From NCBI RefSeq assembly GCF_040111675.1, contig NZ_CP157794.1, positions 2,873,501 through 2,937,500 on the forward strand: 64,000 nt of DNA, written 5' to 3'. Below, in pieces: positions 45,687 through 54,928 of this stretch. The notes under the pieces were generated by a model that searched no databases, was not told the origin of the DNA, and saw only the letters and a list, made by a program, of their open reading frames with translations. Each line of letters opens with the position of its first letter. Within the stretch, counting starts at the first letter, position 1. This stretch comes from Salinarimonas sp. (GTDB taxonomy: Bacteria > Pseudomonadota > Alphaproteobacteria > Rhizobiales > Beijerinckiaceae). Both the position numbers and the translations under genes were made by a program.

Positions 45687-46697
45687 TCAGAAATGGCTGT
45701 AGGAGCCCGACGCATAGCGCTTTTCCACACCGTCGTCACGGAAAAGGGGCAGCCCGTCGCCCGCGACGAACGAGCCGATCACGCTCGCGCGCACCCCCGC
45801 CCGATCGACGGCGTCGAGGAACGGAGCGAGGCCGGCGTCGGGCACGGCCGCGAGAATTTCGTAATCGTCGCCGCCGGTTAGCGCCCGGTCCAGAAGCGCG
45901 CCGTCGGCCTTGATCGCGGCCTTCGCGGCGTCCGAGAGGGGCACCAGCGCCAAGTCGATTTCCGCGGATACGCGCGAGACCCCGCACATCTTGGCGAGAT
46001 CGCCGGCGAGCCCGTCGGAGACGTCCATCGCCGCCGAGGCGTGGCGCCGCAGCGCCGGGATCGCCGCGAGGCGCGGGCGCGGATGCAGGTAGCGATCGGT
46101 GAGGAAGACGCGGCCGTCGACGCCGAGCGCCTCGGTCCAGGACGCGCCCGGGGCGGTGCGCAGCAACAGGCCAAGCGCCGCGTCCCCGATCGTGCCGGTG
46201 ACGACGACGCGGTCGCCCGGCCGCGCCGTGAAGCGATGCACCATCGTCCCCGACGGCGTCTCGCCGAAGGCGCTCACCGAGAGCGTCAAAGGCCCCGGCG
46301 TCTTCACGGTGTCGCCCCCGAGCAGCGGGCAGCCGAACGCCTCGGCGGCGTCCTTGAGACCGTCGGCGAAGTCGGCGAGCCAGGCCGGCGCGTAGTCCTG
46401 CGGCAGGGCGGCGGAGAGCAGGAAGCCGCGCGGCGTCGCGCCCTTGGCCGCGAGATCGGAGACGTTGACCGCGAGCGCCTTGCGCCCGATGGCGCCGGGC
46501 GGGTCGTCGGCGAAGAAGTGGACGCCGGCCACCAGCGTGTCGACGGTGACGACGAGCTCCATCCCCGCCCCGGGCGTGAGCCGGGCCGCGTCGTCGCGCA
46601 GGCCGAAGGCGCCCTCCCCGGCCAGCGGCCGGAAATAGCGCGCGATCAGATCGTCCTCGGAGAGGGGCCCCTCATTCTCGCGCGCCGGCTCGGCCAT
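45687..46697 (-). CDS. thiL: Thiamine-monophosphate kinase
   Basis: 336 residues, AIRS/PurM-like ATP-binding fold. GLRDDAARL, VTVDTLVAGVHFF, VNVSDLAAKGATPRGFLLS and MDVSDGLAGDLAKM are the ThiL Mg/ATP motifs, and LTGGDDYEIL the C-terminal one. It makes TPP from TMP, the ligand of the thiBPQ riboswitch in this window. ATG 46697 (MAEPAREN) is used; nusB, its common neighbour, is absent. Confidence 0.95.
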   Translation of the reverse strand: MAEPARENEGPLSEDDLIARYFRPLAGEGAFGLRDDAARLTPGAGMELVVTVDTLVAGVHFFADDPPGAIGRKALAVNVSDLAAKGATPRGFLLSAALPQDYAPAWLADFADGLKDAAEAFGCPLLGGDTVKTPGPLTLSVSAFGETPSGTMVHRFTARPGDRVVVTGTIGDAALGLLLRTAPGASWTEALGVDGRVFLTDRYLHPRPRLAAIPALRRHASAAMDVSDGLAGDLAKMCGVSRVSAEIDLALVPLSDAAKAAIKADGALLDRALTGGDDYEILAAVPDAGLAPFLDAVDRAGVRASVIGSFVAGDGLPLFRDDGVEKRYASGSYSHF

Positions 46698-46812
46698 GCT
46701 CGTCTTCCGCTGAGGCAGTTTGTCGGGCGTCGACTTAGGCTCGGCCACGCACCGAAGCAAGCGTGACTTTCGCAGGTACGCGAATGCGCACGGGCGCGTG
46801 TCCCGCGCCCGC

Positions 46813-47997
46813 TCACGCGCCGGGACGTTCCTCGCGCAGGAACCGCCCCATCCGCTCCAGCGCCGTCTCGATCGCCGGCTCCGAGGCCGCGTAGGAAAGG
46901 CGCAGGTACCCCTCCCCGGTCAATCCGAAATCGGGCCCGCCGATCGTCGCGACATGCGCTTTCTCGAGCAGCGCCGAGGCCAGCGGCTTCGCCCGCCAGC
47001 CCGTGTCGCGGATGTTCGGGAAGGCGTAGAACGCCCCCTTGGGCGTGATGCAGGAGACGCCCGGCAGCGCGTTCAGCCCCTCCACGACGAGCCTTCGGCG
47101 CCGGTCGAAGGCCGCCATCATCTCCGCCACGCAGTCCTGCGGGCCCGCGAGCGCGGCGATGCCGGCATATTGCGTCGCGGCGTTGACGCAGGAGAACGAG
47201 TTCACCGCGAGCTTGCGCGCAGCCTCGTAGAGCCCGTCCGGCCAGACCGACCAGCCGAGCCGCCAGCCCGTCATGGCATAGGTCTTCGAGGCGCCGTCGA
47301 GATGGATCAGCCGGTCGCGGATCTCGGGGAAGGTGAGGAGCGAGACGTGCTCCTCCCCGTCGTAGGTCATGGCGCCGTAGATCTCGTCGGAGAGGATCGC
47401 GACGTCGGGATGCGCCGCGAGCCCGGCGACGAGGGCCTCCACCTCGGCGCGCGGCGTGACGCCGCCCGTCGGGTTCGCGGGGGAATTCACGATGATCAGG
47501 CGCGTGCGGGGCGTGATCAGCGAGAGCGTCTCGGCGGCGGAGAAGGCGAAGCCGTTCTCCTCGCGGATCGGGATCGGGATCGGGGTCGCGCCGGTGAACT
47601 CGATCATCGAGCGGTAGATCGGGAAGCCCGGATCCGGATGGAGGATCTCCGCCCCCGGCTCGCCGAACATCAGGATCGCCATGAACATGGTGACCTTGCC
47701 GCCGGGCACCACCATCACCCGCTCCGGATCGACGCCCGCGCCGGTGCGGCTCTCGAGATCGGCCGCGATCGCCTCGCGCAGCGGCAGGATCCCCGTCGCG
47801 GGCGTGTAGCCGTGATGACCGTCCCGCAGCGCCTGGATCGCGGCCTCGACGACGTGCGGCGGGGTCGCGAAATCCGGCTGGCCGATGCCGAGATTGACGA
47901 TGTCCGCGCCCGCGCGGGCGAGCGCCGTCGCGCGCGCGAGCACGGCGAAGGCGTTCTCCTCGCCGATGCGGGAGAAGGCGGGAACGGTTCTGATCAT
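46813..47997 (-). CDS. Class I/II PLP-dependent aminotransferase (aspartate aminotransferase-like)
   Basis: 394 residues. The PLP lysine is in DGASKTYAMTGWRLGW, the SPANPTGG and GYTPATGILPLREAIA blocks are standard and the substrate-carboxylate Arg is in YLRLSYA. It belongs to fold-type I subgroup I-gamma aminotransferases; specificity (Asp, aromatic or broad) is not evident. ATG 47997. Separate from the pot operon downstream. Confidence 0.9.
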   Translation of the reverse strand: MIRTVPAFSRIGEENAFAVLARATALARAGADIVNLGIGQPDFATPPHVVEAAIQALRDGHHGYTPATGILPLREAIAADLESRTGAGVDPERVMVVPGGKVTMFMAILMFGEPGAEILHPDPGFPIYRSMIEFTGATPIPIPIREENGFAFSAAETLSLITPRTRLIIVNSPANPTGGVTPRAEVEALVAGLAAHPDVAILSDEIYGAMTYDGEEHVSLLTFPEIRDRLIHLDGASKTYAMTGWRLGWSVWPDGLYEAARKLAVNSFSCVNAATQYAGIAALAGPQDCVAEMMAAFDRRRRLVVEGLNALPGVSCITPKGAFYAFPNIRDTGWRAKPLASALLEKAHVATIGGPDFGLTGEGYLRLSYAASEPAIETALERMGRFLREERPGA

Positions 47998-48082
47998 GGC
48001 CGCGATCTCCTAAGGCGCGAGCGGGACGGGGCGCGGATTGTGCGACGCGCCGGCGGGAAGTCAATTCGGACGCCGGCCCGCG

Positions 48083-48880
48083 TCATCCGGCCTGGCGCAT
48101 CATCACCGAGCGCTTGGTCACGATCGCCGCGACGATCACGCCCACCGTCACCAGCAGGATGAGGATGGTCGAGGCGGCGTTGATCTCCGGCGTCACGCCG
48201 AGCCGCACGGAGGAATAGATCCGCATCGGCAGCGTCGTCGCGCCCGGGCCCGACGTGAAGCTCGCGATGACGAGGTCGTCCAGCGAGAGCGTGAAGGCGA
48301 GGAGGAAGCCCGCGATCACCGCGGGGGCGATCACCGGCAGCGTCACCGAGAAGAAGGTCGTGAGCGGCGTCGCGCCGAGGTCCATCGCCGCCTCCTCGAG
48401 CGCGCGGTCGAAGGCGACGAGGCGGGCCTGCACCACGACCGTGACGAAGCACATCGAGAAGGTCACGTGCGCGGCGGTGACCGTCCAGTAGCCCCGGTCC
48501 ACGTCGATCGCGACGAAGAGGAGGAGGAGGGACAGGCCCGTGATCACCTCCGGCATCACCATGGGCGCGTAGACCATGCCGGTGAACAGCGCCCGCCCCC
48601 GGAAGCGGCCGTAGCGGGTGAGCGCGACCGCCGCCAGCGTGCCGAGCACCGTCGCGACGATGGCGGTGACGAAGGCGACGCGCAGCGTCACCCAGGCGGC
48701 GTCGAGCAGCGGCTCGTTCTCGAGCAGCGCGAAATACCATTGCGTCGAGAACCCGCCCCACACCGTGACCAGCCGCGAGGCGTTGAACGAGTAGACGATC
48801 AGGATCAGGATCGGGATGTAGAGGAAGGCGAAGCCGAGCGTCAGCGAGACGACGTTGAACGGCGACAGACGACCCGTCAT
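48083..48880 (-). CDS. potI: Putrescine/spermidine ABC permease PotI-type
   Basis: 265 residues, six helices. The EAA loop is EEAAMDLGATPLTTFFSVTLP. It pairs with the PotH-type permease, whose stop overlaps its start by 4 bp. Similarity to PotI/PotC is strong in the first helix (LGFAFLYIPILILIVYSFN). The operon lacks a binding protein, so polyamine specificity rests on family resemblance. Confidence 0.88.
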   Translation of the reverse strand: MTGRLSPFNVVSLTLGFAFLYIPILILIVYSFNASRLVTVWGGFSTQWYFALLENEPLLDAAWVTLRVAFVTAIVATVLGTLAAVALTRYGRFRGRALFTGMVYAPMVMPEVITGLSLLLLFVAIDVDRGYWTVTAAHVTFSMCFVTVVVQARLVAFDRALEEAAMDLGATPLTTFFSVTLPVIAPAVIAGFLLAFTLSLDDLVIASFTSGPGATTLPMRIYSSVRLGVTPEINAASTILILLVTVGVIVAAIVTKRSVMMRQAG

Positions 48881-49815
48881 CGGCCCTCCTCCATCCGGCG
48901 CGCTTCCGCCTCGCGGAAGAGCACGATCGGCACGACGAGCACCACCAGCATCACGATCGCCACGGCGGACGCGAGCGGCCAGTCGCGGTTCGAGAAGAAC
49001 TCGGCCCAGAGGATCTTGCCGATCATCAGGGTGTCGGAGCCGCCGAGCAGGTCGGGAATGACGAACTCGCCCACCGCCGGGATGAAGCACAGCAGCGAGC
49101 CCGCGACGATGCCCGGCCAGGAGAGCGGCACGGTGATGGTCCAGAACGCCTTCAGGGGCGTCGAGCCGAGATCCTGCGCGGCCTCGATCAGGCTGTCGTC
49201 CATGCGCTCCAGCGTGGCGTAGAGCGGCAGCACCATGAAGGGCAGGTAGGTGTAGACGATGCCGATGTGGACGGCGATCTCGGTGTTGAGGATGGTCAGC
49301 GGCTGGTCGATGACGCCGAGCGCCATCAGCAGGCCGTTGAGCAGCCCCTCCGGGCGCAGGATGCCGATCCAGGAATAGACGCGGATGAGGAAGCTCGTCC
49401 AGAACGGCAGGATGACCGCCGCCACCAGGATGCCGCGCAGCCCCTCGGGCGCCTTCGCCATGGCGTAGGCGATGGGATAGCCGACGAGCAGCAGGATCAG
49501 CGTCGAGGACGCCGCGATCCGCAGCGAGGACAGCACGGCGGCGACGTAGAGGTCGTCGGAGGTGATGAAGACGAAATTGTCGAAGGAGAGCTCGCCCACG
49601 AAGCCGACGATCCCCTCCCACCCCGCCGAGAGGTCGAGGGTGGGCGCGTAGGGCGGCTGGGCGAGCTCGGGATAGGACAGGCTGATCTTGAGGACGATCA
49701 GCACCGGCAGGAGGAAAAAGAGCGACAGCCATAGGTAGGGCGCGCCGATGACGAGGCGCCGGCCCCAGCCGCGCCGTCCCGTGTCATCGCGATGCTTGCG
49801 GATCGGGCTCGCCAT
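48877..49815 (-). CDS. potH: Putrescine/spermidine ABC permease PotH-type
   Basis: 312 residues, six helices, with the EAA loop EAAQDLGSTPLKAFWTITVPL. LPFWTSFLIRVYSWIGIL is characteristic of PotB/PotH permeases. ATG 49815 is 11 bp after the potG stop, and its own stop overlaps potI. Inner-membrane channel of a polyamine-type importer. Confidence 0.9.
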   Translation of the reverse strand: MASPIRKHRDDTGRRGWGRRLVIGAPYLWLSLFFLLPVLIVLKISLSYPELAQPPYAPTLDLSAGWEGIVGFVGELSFDNFVFITSDDLYVAAVLSSLRIAASSTLILLLVGYPIAYAMAKAPEGLRGILVAAVILPFWTSFLIRVYSWIGILRPEGLLNGLLMALGVIDQPLTILNTEIAVHIGIVYTYLPFMVLPLYATLERMDDSLIEAAQDLGSTPLKAFWTITVPLSWPGIVAGSLLCFIPAVGEFVIPDLLGGSDTLMIGKILWAEFFSNRDWPLASAVAIVMLVVLVVPIVLFREAEARRMEEGR

Positions 49816-49826
49816 CTCCCCTCCCC

Positions 49827-51023
49827 TCAGCTCGAGAGGATGACGGCGGCGTCGGGGGCGAAGCCGATGAAGACCCGCTCCTCGAGGTCGATCGGCCGCT
49901 CGACGAAGCGGGTCATGTTGGCGCGCGAGACGCGCACGATCTGCCCGGTGTCGAGGCGCACGCGGTAGATCGTCCAGTCGCCGAGATAGCCGATGTCCCA
50001 GACCTCGCCTTCCAGCGCGTTCGGCCCCTGCGGCCGCTCGCGGCTCACGGTCATCTTCTCCGGGCGCACCGCGACCGCGACGGCCTGGCCGGGGTCGAGC
50101 GCCTCGTCCGGATCGTCGACGGCGAGCGGCCCCTGCGCGGCCTCGGCCGCGATGCGCCACAGGCCGCTCTCCTCGCGCGCGTCGACCCGGCCCTCCAGGA
50201 TGTTCACGTCGCCGATGAAATCCGCGACGAAGCGGTTTCTCGGCTGCTCGTAAATCTCGCCCGGCGTGCCCACCTGGACGAGGCGTCCGGCGTCCATCAC
50301 CGCGATGCGGTCGGCCATGGTCATCGCCTCCTCCTGGTCGTGCGTGACCATCAGGAAGGTGGTGCCGAGCTCGATCTGGATGTCCATCAGCTCGAACTGC
50401 GTCTCCTCGCGCAGCTTCTTGTCGAGGGCGCCCAGCGGCTCGTCGAGGAGCAGAACCTTCGGCTTCTTGGCGAGCGCGCGGGCGAGCGCCACGCGCTGGC
50501 GCTGGCCGCCGGAGAGCTGATGCGGCTTTCGCGAGGCGAAGCGCTCCATCTGCACGAGCTTCAGCATCTGGGAGACGCGCGCGGCGATGGCGTCCTTCTC
50601 CATCCCCTCCTGCTTGAGGCCGAAGGCGACGTTCTTCTCCACGCTCATGTGCGGGAAGAGCGCGTAGGACTGGAACATCATGTTCACCGGCCGCCGGTAG
50701 GGCGGCACGCCGGCGAGGTCCTGGCCTGCGAGGAGGATGCGCCCGGCGGTGGGCTCCTCGAAGCCCGCGAGCATGCGCATCAGGGTCGACTTGCCGCAGC
50801 CGGAGGGGCCGAGCAGGCAGAAGAACTCGTTCTCGTAGATCGAGAGCGTCAGGTCGTCGACCGCGACCGCGTCCGCGAAGCGCTTGGTCACGCCTTCGAA
50901 GCGGATCAGCGGGCGCGCCTGCGGGTCGTTCCAGGGCGCGAAGGATTGGCGCACCGCGCCGATGGCGCGGGAGGACTTCTCGACGACGGGCAATTCGGCC
51001 CTCCAGCCTCGGCGGTTCGGCAC
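49827..51023 (-). CDS. potG: Putrescine/spermidine ABC ATPase PotG-type
   Basis: 398 residues. Walker A is GPSGCGKST, Q-loop MMFQSYALFPHM, signature LSGGQRQRVALARAL, Walker B VLLLDEPLGALD, switch THDQEEA, then a TOBE domain (about 310-395). GTG 51023 is a best guess; other starts nearby include a TTG at 51059. It leads a potGHI-like operon. A potF binding-protein gene, normally just upstream, is not present. Confidence 0.88.
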   Translation of the reverse strand: MPNRRGWRAELPVVEKSSRAIGAVRQSFAPWNDPQARPLIRFEGVTKRFADAVAVDDLTLSIYENEFFCLLGPSGCGKSTLMRMLAGFEEPTAGRILLAGQDLAGVPPYRRPVNMMFQSYALFPHMSVEKNVAFGLKQEGMEKDAIAARVSQMLKLVQMERFASRKPHQLSGGQRQRVALARALAKKPKVLLLDEPLGALDKKLREETQFELMDIQIELGTTFLMVTHDQEEAMTMADRIAVMDAGRLVQVGTPGEIYEQPRNRFVADFIGDVNILEGRVDAREESGLWRIAAEAAQGPLAVDDPDEALDPGQAVAVAVRPEKMTVSRERPQGPNALEGEVWDIGYLGDWTIYRVRLDTGQIVRVSRANMTRFVERPIDLEERVFIGFAPDAAVILSS

Positions 51024-51186
51024 GGCGCCCCCATAGGGCAAACCGGACCGGCTCCGCAAGAGACGTGCCGGGGCGCGGATGCGAAAATCCCGCCGCCGGG
51101 CGGCGCGTGCACGGCTGGACCGGCGCGTTTCCTCTCGAGGTCGGGTCGCGATGCCGACCGGACAGGTGCGCCGACGTCGTCACGCC

Positions 51187-51297
51187 ATGCTCCAGGTCAT
51201 CCTGGAACGGCTCGACGGGCGGGTCCTGCCATTCGACACCGACGCGGCACGATCCTATGCGTATTTCAGCCCAGCGGCGTCACGAGATCACAGGTAG
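51187..51297 (+). pseudogene. Fragment of a VapC-type PIN-domain toxin gene
   Basis: The frame reads MLQVILERLDGRVLPFDTDA followed by ARSYAYF. GRVLPFDxDAARxYA is a hallmark block of VapC toxins (the strand and acidic site near the third catalytic Asp). The frame then runs into unrelated sequence and stops at 51297. No N-terminal PIN part and no vapB antitoxin are visible. I regard it as a relic. Confidence 0.55.
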
Positions 51298-52301
51298 TTC
51301 ACCAGCGACAGCCGCGACAGGATCGCCGTCGTCTGGAAGCTCGCCTGCAGCCGGGTCTGCAGGTTGAGGAGCGAGACCGCCGCCTCCTCGGTGGAGACCG
51401 TCTCGACGCCGTCGAGGGCCTCCTGGAGGAGCGCGCCCGTCGCCTCGTGGCGCTCGCGCACGCCGGCGATGGTCGCCTGGGCGCGGCCGAGATCGGCGGC
51501 GACCTCGGCGGGCTGGGGATTGTCGCGCGAGAGCCGGTCGGCGGCGCGCGCCGAGAGCGCGGCGTATTGCTCCGGGGTCATCACGCTCGTGTCGGCGGCG
51601 GCGAGGGCGCCGAGCGAGACCAGCATCTGCCGGAAGGCCGGCTCGTCGGCGCGCGCGCCGACGGCCACCGTCTGGCCCTCGTCGACCCGCGCCGTGACGC
51701 TGGCGCGCGGATCGCCCGGGCCGTTGTCCGCACCCGCGGGCTGCCAGTTCGTCGTCGTGGCGAAATAGGCGTCCACCGCCGTCATGACGGCGTCCGGATC
51801 GGTGATCCCCGCGAGCGCCGTGCGCAGCTCGGCGAAGATCTCGGCATAGGGCGCCACCGGCGGCGTGTCGCTGGCGCGGCCCGCGAAGAGATGGCGGCCG
51901 TTGAGATCGGTGTTGAGGATCTCGACCGCGAAGGCGAGGTTGTTGCGCGCGAGCGCCTGCTCCTGCGGCACGCCGTCGGCCGAGACGATGCCCGACAGCG
52001 GCTCCAGCGCGGCGGAGCGCGTCTTCGAGGCGAGCTTCTCGAGGCCGGTCGTCGCGTCGACCATCGCCTTCAGCCGGATATCGGCGCTCGTCATGGTCTC
52101 GCCGTAGCTCTCGAGCGAGGCGAGGCGCGCGCGCAGGTCGAGCGAGGTGCGCCGCTCGAAGCCCAGCCCGCTGTAGGTCTCGGACCTCTGCCCCGTCGCC
52201 ATCTGCTTCTCGAGCGTCTCGGCCGCCCGGCGCATGTCGACGAACATCCGCGCGCTCTCGCGCGAGGCGAAGGATCCGGGAGAGAAAGGCGAAATGGTCA
52301 T
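51288..52301 (-). CDS. flgL: Flagellar hook-associated protein 3 (FlgL)
   Basis: 337 residues. The flagellin-like N-terminal helices (about 15-60: MFVDMRRAAETLEKQMATGQ) and C-terminal helix (about 290-337: EAAVSLLNLQTRLQASFQTT) that form the D0/D1 coiled coil are present. It connects hook and filament. It follows flgK by 15 bp, and other flagellar genes lie outside the window. Confidence 0.85.
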   Translation of the reverse strand: MTISPFSPGSFASRESARMFVDMRRAAETLEKQMATGQRSETYSGLGFERRTSLDLRARLASLESYGETMTSADIRLKAMVDATTGLEKLASKTRSAALEPLSGIVSADGVPQEQALARNNLAFAVEILNTDLNGRHLFAGRASDTPPVAPYAEIFAELRTALAGITDPDAVMTAVDAYFATTTNWQPAGADNGPGDPRASVTARVDEGQTVAVGARADEPAFRQMLVSLGALAAADTSVMTPEQYAALSARAADRLSRDNPQPAEVAADLGRAQATIAGVRERHEATGALLQEALDGVETVSTEEAAVSLLNLQTRLQASFQTTAILSRLSLVNYL

Positions 52302-52316
52302 CGCGACACGTCCTCG

Positions 52317-53978
52317 TCAGATCCGCAGCAGCACGTCCATCATCTCGCGCACCGCCGACATGACCCGGGCGTTGGCGCCGTAGGCCGTCTGCAGCTGCAC
52401 GAGCTGGGACATCTCCTCGTCGATGTTCACGCCCGACGTCTGGGCGAAGCGCCCCTCGACCGTGGCGAGGGCCACGCTCTGGCCCTCGTCGAGCCGTGCC
52501 GAGGTCGCCGCGGCGGCGCCCTGGACCTCGACCGTCCGCCGCAGCGCGCTCGCGACGTCGCCCTGGAACGGCGCCGAGCCCGACAGCCCGGCCTGGGAAG
52601 CGAAGGTCTGGCTGCGCGCGAGCCCGTCGCGCATGAAGCCCGGCCGGGCGGGATCGCCGGCGAAGGCCGAGTTCACGAGCAGGCTCGGATCGGACGCCAC
52701 CGCGGAGTTCACCCGGATGCGCTGGGCGAAGCCGGTGATCTGGTCGTTCGCGCCCGTATAGCCGGGCGGCTGCGCCGGATCCTCGAAGAACGCGAAGGCG
52801 CCCGTGCCCGCCGTTCCGGTGCGCGTGGTGGCCGCGGAGAGCACCGTGCCGCCGGGCACGTTGACCGCCGTGCCGGCGATCGTCGCGTGGGGCGCGAGCG
52901 CGGCGTTGAGATCGGCCTCGGAGCCGGCGGAGGCGCGCACGAAGGTCCCGCCCACCGCGATCTCGACGGTGAGCGGATAGGCGGCGGAGGACAGGGTGAA
53001 GGCGGGCGTCGTCCCGGTCACCGTGGCGGGCTCGTCGGAGAAGCCCCGCGCGAGCCCGGCTGCGAGCTCGTCGAGCTGGAGCTGCGCCTGGACCAGCGTC
53101 TCGTCGCGCATCTCCAGCGCCGCGCCCAGCGCGCCGGAGCGGACCGCGCCGGCGGCGACGAGATCCGTGCGCGCGCCCGTCGCCGAGACGAGCGAGAGCA
53201 CGCCGACAGAGGGCGGCGTCGTGTCGTAGCGGTTCTGCGGCCCGAGCTGCGTGCGCCCCTCGAACTCGAAGCGCAGGGCGCGCGCGCCGTCGAACAGCGT
53301 CTGCCCGGCGCCGGTCGTGATCGTGACCGAGCCGTTGCCGCCCTGATGGACCTGCAGGTCGACGATGGCCGAGAGCTGCCCGATCAGCCGATCGCGCTCG
53401 TCGGCGAGCGGCGCCGTCGGGCCCTCGCTGAGGATCGAGCGGTTGACGCGCTCGATGCCCGCGAGCAGCGTGTTCGCCTCCTCCGCCAGCGTCGCGATCC
53501 GGCCCTCGGCCTCCGTGCGCAGCGCCTGGACGCCCTCCGCGACCGCGCCGATGCGCGAGGCGAGCGTGCGGCCGGCGCCGATCACCCCGGTGCGGGCGGT
53601 GGTGGAGGCGGGGTCGTCGACCAGGCGCTCGAGCGCGCCCGAAAAGCCGTTGAGCAGCGTGTCGAGGGCGCTCGCCGAGCCCGGCGGCCCGTAGAGCCGC
53701 TCCAAAGCGCCGCTCATCGTGGCGCGCAGGCCGGTATAGCCGGACCCGGAATTCTCCTGCCACAGCTGGCGCTGGACCACGCGGTCGAGCACGCGCTGGA
53801 TCTCGCCCGCGCGCACGCCGGCGGAGCGGTCGCCCGCCACGGCCTCGACGGGCTGGAGCCGGCGCTTGGTGTAGCCGACGGAATCGGCGTTGGCGACGTT
53901 CTGCGAGACGACCGCGATGCCCGCCTGCGTCGTGCGCAGGCCGGAGACGGCGGCGCTCAGGGCGGACATCAGCGTCAT
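52317..53978 (-). CDS. flgK: Flagellar hook-associated protein 1 (FlgK)
   Basis: 553 residues. The N-terminal block LSAAVSGLRTTQAGIAVVSQ and VANADSVGYTKRR is the flagellar rod/hook signature. The C-terminus (EEMSQLVQLQTAYGANARVM) is the matching helix. The middle is low-complexity and variable. ATG 53978 (MTLMSALS) is used, with an ATG 9 bases later as alternative. The first gene of a flgK-flgL unit. Confidence 0.92.
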   Translation of the reverse strand: MTLMSALSAAVSGLRTTQAGIAVVSQNVANADSVGYTKRRLQPVEAVAGDRSAGVRAGEIQRVLDRVVQRQLWQENSGSGYTGLRATMSGALERLYGPPGSASALDTLLNGFSGALERLVDDPASTTARTGVIGAGRTLASRIGAVAEGVQALRTEAEGRIATLAEEANTLLAGIERVNRSILSEGPTAPLADERDRLIGQLSAIVDLQVHQGGNGSVTITTGAGQTLFDGARALRFEFEGRTQLGPQNRYDTTPPSVGVLSLVSATGARTDLVAAGAVRSGALGAALEMRDETLVQAQLQLDELAAGLARGFSDEPATVTGTTPAFTLSSAAYPLTVEIAVGGTFVRASAGSEADLNAALAPHATIAGTAVNVPGGTVLSAATTRTGTAGTGAFAFFEDPAQPPGYTGANDQITGFAQRIRVNSAVASDPSLLVNSAFAGDPARPGFMRDGLARSQTFASQAGLSGSAPFQGDVASALRRTVEVQGAAAATSARLDEGQSVALATVEGRFAQTSGVNIDEEMSQLVQLQTAYGANARVMSAVREMMDVLLRI

Positions 53979-54165
53979 GGGCGCATCGACCTCGCTCGCT
54001 CGGCGCCCGGGGCGAACACCGCCCGGGCGGTCCTCACTCAGCAAGCCCGATGCCAGCCCAAAACCCTTGCTTTTCCCTTGTTCCGATCGTCGAGAAACCG
54101 GGGCGCTCGGCGATTTTCGCCGGGTCGGCGGCAGATTCTGCCGGGTCGCTCCGCCCCGGCGTCGC

Positions 54166-54927
54166 TCAGCGCGCGCCGCGCCCCGCCGCCGCGCCGGAGG
54201 AGGCCTCGTCCGCCTCTCCCTCCCCCTCGTCAGCCTCCACCTCGAGCGGCATGAACAGGTCGCCGTCGTCGAGCGGCTCCTCGTCCGGACGCAGGGTGTC
54301 GTCGTCGGAGGGGAGCGGGACGGAGAGCCCCGGCGGCAGGCGGCCCTCGAAGAAGCCGGAGCCCTTCAGCTCCTCGAGGCCCGGCAGCGCATCGATCGCA
54401 TCGAGGCCGAAATGGTCGAGGAAGGTGCGGGTCGTGCCGTAGGTGACGGGCCGGCCCGGCGCGCGGCGGCGCCCGCGCAGGCGCACCCACCCCGCCTCGA
54501 TCAGCGTGTCGAGCGTGCCCTTGGAGGTCGAGACGCCGCGGATCTCCTCGATCTCGGCGCGGGTGACGGGCTGGTGGTAGGCGACGATGGCGAGCGTCTC
54601 GAGCGCGGCGCGGGACAGCTTGCGCGGCTCCACCACCTCCTTGGCCATCAGGTGCGACAGGTCGGAAGCCGTGCGGAAGGCGTAGCCGCCCGCGACCTTC
54701 ACCAGGTTCACCCCGCGCCCGGAATAATAGGCGGCGAGGTCCTCGACGAGGCGCGCCACACGCGCGCCGGCGGGCAGCTTCTCGGCGAGCTCGGCCTCGG
54801 TCAGCGGCTCGGCCGAGGCGAAGAGCAGCGCCTCCGCCATGCGCAGATGCTCGGAATGCAGCCGCGCGGCGGCGATCTCGGTGGAAAGCCGGTCGGACAG
54901 GGCGGCGAAGCGGCGATCGGCGTTCAT
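54166..54927 (-). CDS. scpB: Segregation and condensation protein B
   Basis: 253 residues. Two winged-helix domains: EALLFASAEPLTEAELAEKL in the first, then SRAALETLAIVAYHQPVTRA and RGRRRAPGRPVTYGTTRTFL in the second. The acidic C-terminal tail (about 200-253) is extra. ScpB works with ScpA and SMC in chromosome condensation. ATG 54927 has GGAGG 9 bases upstream; the in-frame ATG at 54936 is too close to it. It overlaps or abuts scpA. Confidence 0.93.
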   Translation of the reverse strand: MNADRRFAALSDRLSTEIAAARLHSEHLRMAEALLFASAEPLTEAELAEKLPAGARVARLVEDLAAYYSGRGVNLVKVAGGYAFRTASDLSHLMAKEVVEPRKLSRAALETLAIVAYHQPVTRAEIEEIRGVSTSKGTLDTLIEAGWVRLRGRRRAPGRPVTYGTTRTFLDHFGLDAIDALPGLEELKGSGFFEGRLPPGLSVPLPSDDDTLRPDEEPLDDGDLFMPLEVEADEGEGEADEASSGAAAGRGAR

Positions 54928-54928
54928 C

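Noticed and set aside
50340..54254. Plus-strand open frame of 1304 codons
   Set aside because: Antisense to potG, flgL and flgK. Composition is typical of a shadow frame, with no recognisable domain.
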